This document shows positions 61,451-64,000 of a stretch of DNA of 64,000 nucleotides, one piece after another. Position 1 is the first letter of the stretch, and every line of letters begins with the position of its first letter. This DNA is from Knoxdaviesia capensis (Eukaryota > Ascomycota > Sordariomycetes > Microascales > Gondwanamycetaceae): NCBI GenBank assembly GCA_001510575.1, contig LNGK01000004.1:1401339-1465338 (forward strand). The letters are read 5' to 3'. The notes under the pieces were generated by a model. That model was not told where the DNA came from. It was given only the letters and a program-made list of their open reading frames with translations, and made no database searches. The position numbers and the translations under genes are program-made.

Positions 61451-61453
61451 CGC

Positions 61454-61460
61454 TTTTTTT
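61454..61460 (+). terminator. Pol III T-run terminator
   Basis: Seven T residues, three bases after the discriminator base of the tRNA gene. Confidence 0.8.
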
Positions 61461-61763
61461 GGCCTTTGTTTGTTCTGGCCGCCAGCTGCTAGCGGCTGCC
61501 AGCAGACTTTGGCAGCTGCCAGTGTAAAAATGGTTATCTTATCAGGACTCACAGCTTTGCTTTTTTGTGAATTTTTCTCCTGCATCGAGACATCAACCAT
61601 TCTCGAAGTTCACGTCCATATTCACACTCAATCCGGGATATACACTGCCTCAACAGTTTATTCCTCTATCAATTGCATTCCCTTCACGAACCGAATAGTA
61701 CCCGCCGGGAAAAAGAACAGCCCTGCCACCGTGTATCCGCGAGTCAGCATCCTACCAGCAGCC
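61461..61763. other. tRNA to Faf1-like gene spacer with a compact hairpin region
   Basis: 61475-61523 holds overlapping inverted repeats built from GCCGC/GCGGC and the perfect palindrome TGGCAGCTGCCA (61510-61521). The rest is probably the promoter and 5' UTR of the next gene. The frame stays open upstream of 61764 but shows no conserved sequence. Confidence 0.5.
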
Positions 61764-62941
61764 ATGTCACCCACCGCCTCGCGGAAACGCAAACACCAGC
61801 ATGACGGCGCCGCCGCCGCCGCTGCCGCCGCGCCCACGAAGAAACCCGCCTTGGGCGGCGCGACGTCCGTGAAGGACATCTTCCGCATGCACTTCGAGTC
61901 GCGCTTTGCCCCGCTGCCGACGACGAAGGCGGCCCTGTCTGGCACTGCCGCTGCAGAGGCGGACCAGGGGTCGGATGAGGAGATGGATGGTCTGAGCGGC
62001 GACGCGGAGGAGCTTGACGACGCTGATGACATGGACGAAGATGATGATGAGGGGGGTGATGAGGACGGTAGCGAAGGCGATTGGGCCGACGAGGACGACG
62101 AGCTCGAGCGGGAGCTGGAGCTCTCTGACGGCGAGGGTAATGCCATCGAGGTGTTCGATTACTCGACCGCCCCGCGCTTCGGATCCAGCATGTCCAGGCC
62201 CGACCTCAAGAAATACATGGTGCGTCTGCCCCTCCCACCCCAGTTGCCCGTTCCCCTCTTCCCTCCCGCTCCCTACCCCCAAAAACGTAATCTAACCCCC
62301 ATCCACAGTCCTCCCGCCCACCCTCCGACTCCGCAGACACCACCAACCCGCAAGGCGCCCGCCGCCGCCGCCGCAACTCCGACTCGTCCGACTCCGGGCC
62401 CGAAGACTCCCGCGCCCTGCTCCGCCAAGACCTCGAACTCCGCCGCCTCCTGGCCGAATCACACCTCCTCAACCCGACGACCTTCGGCCTGTCGTCCGCC
62501 GCCGCCGTGCAGCACCGCGCCCCCAAGCTCTTCGACGCCGGCCGTCTGCGCACCGCCACCGCCGATATGCGCCTCCTGCAAACGACCGCGTCGGGGAAGG
62601 CGAAAGATAGCATTCGCCACCAGGTCAATGTGCCCATGGCCATCCGTAAGGGGGTCGCCGCGAAGAAGGCCCTGCGCGAGGAGAACCGTCGTAGGGATGC
62701 GCGCGAGAACGGCGTCGTGCTGGAGCGCCGTGGCGGGAAGGCCCGGGTGCGCGGCGGGCGCGGACGTGGTGGTGGTTCGGGGCGGGGTCCGCGAGTTGAT
62801 ATGCCGGGTATTGGTCGGATGCGCGGCGCTGAGCTGCGGCTTAGTGAGCGGGATATTCGCGGGATGGAGGGGCCGAGTCGGGGCGCTCGGGGTGGACGTG
62901 GTGGCCGGGGTGGCCGGGGCGGTGGTCGCGGCCGGCGATAG
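61764..62941 (+). CDS. Faf1/DUF4602-like 40S ribosome biogenesis factor
   Basis: Exons 61764-62219 and 62309-62941; 362 residues. The family (yeast Faf1, human C1orf131) works in 18S rRNA processing in the nucleolus. Visible features are a basic N-terminus (SRKRKHQ) and SVKDIFRMHFESRFAPL, then an acidic Asp/Glu-rich stretch (about 70-130). The C-terminal core follows: LLAESHLLN, TATADMRLLQTTAS, KDSIRHQVNVPMAIRKG, then KKALREENRRRDARENGVVLE, the family's basic helix and ARENGxVLE signature. The C-terminus is an RGG/GRG-rich tail typical of nucleolar RNA-binding proteins. The intron (GTGCGT...CTAAC...CAG) joins KKYM to SSRPPSD in frame. The ATG is the first one followed by recognisable family sequence. 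Confidence 0.82.
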
Positions 62942-63917
62942 AAATAAATACACCAGAGACAGTGGTGGTCGTATATAATAATATCTGCAAGATCTGTCAG
63001 ATTAATGAAGCGAGAAGCATTGGGCATTTCCTAAGCGCCCTGCCCAGCCAGCATACTACAAGCCGTCATGTTTACAGCAACACTCCATAGAGCAGTCACT
63101 GTCTGTGTATTGTGAACCAGTTTTTTTCCATCGACTCTCCACGCACTCGTCTAGCAGAACCACCACGTCAAACACAATTCACGGCGAGTCAACCACTCCC
63201 AGGAAACAAGTAACAAGTAAACACAGCACAGCAGGCAGCATACAGCACAGCAGAAGCAACGGGGAATCAAGATGAACAGCAATATATACACATGGAATTA
63301 TTACACTCCATGCTTTTCCTAAAGTTGGAATCCCCTTCCTCCGACGGAGCAAAGATCAAAAGCCCCGTTCTATACTACCACACCGAGCAGAAAAAAAGGA
63401 AGCAATAGGAAAAGAAAAGAAGCAGAAAAGGAGACAGGAGGAAAAAAACATCAATGCTAAGAGAAAAGACAAGAATCAATAAGACGTAAGACAGAGAAGA
63501 ATAAAAAGGGTTAATAAGAAAAGGAGGGGGAAAAAAAAAAAAGGAGGACGTGTGAAATGAATCAAGACGGGCATTTTTTTAGCAACCCCGAGAGACGAGC
63601 ACGTCTTCTCTGTTCTAAGTTGCCACCAATCCTGAGCAATCGTCCCAGCCGCTATTCAAACAAAAAAAAAAGGTATGATCCGGGCCATTCAATCGTGACC
63701 AGTATAAAAACTCCCCGCGGTATGAGAATCGAAAGAAACGAAGAAGAAAAGGAAATAGAAAAAGAAAAGAGAGAACGAAAGTGGCAGCAAACATGTCAAA
63801 AATGGCTGACGTGAAAAACAAAAATACAACTCTTCAGTGTGCATTTTTACACGGCGATTGGTCGTGCATGAGAAAAAGAAAACGAAACACCGGCAAACAC
63901 AACACGAATCACAACCC
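62942..63917. other. Intergenic; 3' flanks of two convergent genes
   Basis: A-rich on the plus strand from about 63380, fitting the T-rich 3' UTR of a minus-strand gene. No gene seen. Confidence 0.5.
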
Positions 63918-64000
63918 CTAGTTGATTCCAATAGGCGCGCTCATCGTCATCGGCATACTCAATGTTTGCAAGCTGTTGTACGAGCCCCCTTGCATTCCGG
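63918..64000 (-). CDS. Probable 3' end of a minus-strand gene (partial)
   Basis: From the window edge the minus strand reads GMQGGSYNSLQTLSMPMT and ends SAPIGIN-stop (TAG at 63920-63918), followed by T-rich 3'-UTR-like DNA. The composition (Gln, Ser, Met, Pro) would fit the tail of a regulatory protein. Another frame is also open here, so this is tentative. Confidence 0.4.
   Translation of the reverse strand, partial: GMQGGSYNSLQTLSMPMTMSAPIGIN

Noticed and set aside
61470..61763. In-frame extension upstream of the Faf1-like start codon
   Set aside because: The extra residues show no family similarity and would run through the hairpin block next to the tRNA terminator.

Overview
The window is a piece of a filamentous ascomycete (Pezizomycotina) genome. 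Four things point there: short GT-AG introns with CTAAC branch sites, two HET-domain genes (a family confined to Pezizomycotina), a fungal-type secreted sedolisin, and a retrotransposon relic carrying the C-to-T/G-to-A scars of repeat-induced point mutation (RIP). Genes are few and well separated. Coding DNA is GC-rich at third positions. Several promoters or leaders are strongly pyrimidine-rich on the coding strand. I cannot fix the class or genus.

Layout. 62-2348 (+): secreted S53 tripeptidyl-peptidase in five exons. 5001-9937 (+): full-length ABCC (MRP/Ycf1-type) vacuolar transporter with one intron. 9938-32448: about 22.5 kb in which I find no convincing protein gene. It holds microsatellites, isolated TATA-like boxes, telomere-like CCCTAA boxes and many copies of a palindromic GTACTGTACAGTAC-type motif; its last 2.5 kb is a pyrimidine-rich leader. 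32449-34759 (+): DUF2841/YDR124W-like nuclear-type protein in five exons. 34760-38830: 4 kb of non-coding DNA with a promoter-like module and a four-copy degenerate repeat. 38831-43461 (+): catalytic ATPase of a SWI/SNF or RSC remodelling complex. 43462-48603: non-coding, with a RIP-mutated LTR-retrotransposon fragment (gag, zinc knuckle, protease) whose broken end carries 30 bp identical to the snf2 coding sequence.

48604-60276 is an accessory block: a PLAC8 protein (+) tail-to-tail with two HET-domain genes on the minus strand. The first HET protein has its HET domain split by an insert of roughly 345 residues. 61366-61450 (+): intron-containing tRNA-Val(CAC). 61764-62941 (+): Faf1/DUF4602-like small-subunit ribosome biogenesis factor. 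The last 83 bases probably hold the 3' end of a minus-strand gene.

The genes do not form one pathway. Housekeeping loci (ABCC, SNF2, Faf1-like, tRNA) are interspersed with secreted or non-self-recognition type accessory genes. All exon boundaries are read by eye from splice consensus and reading frame; none is confirmed by transcript data.
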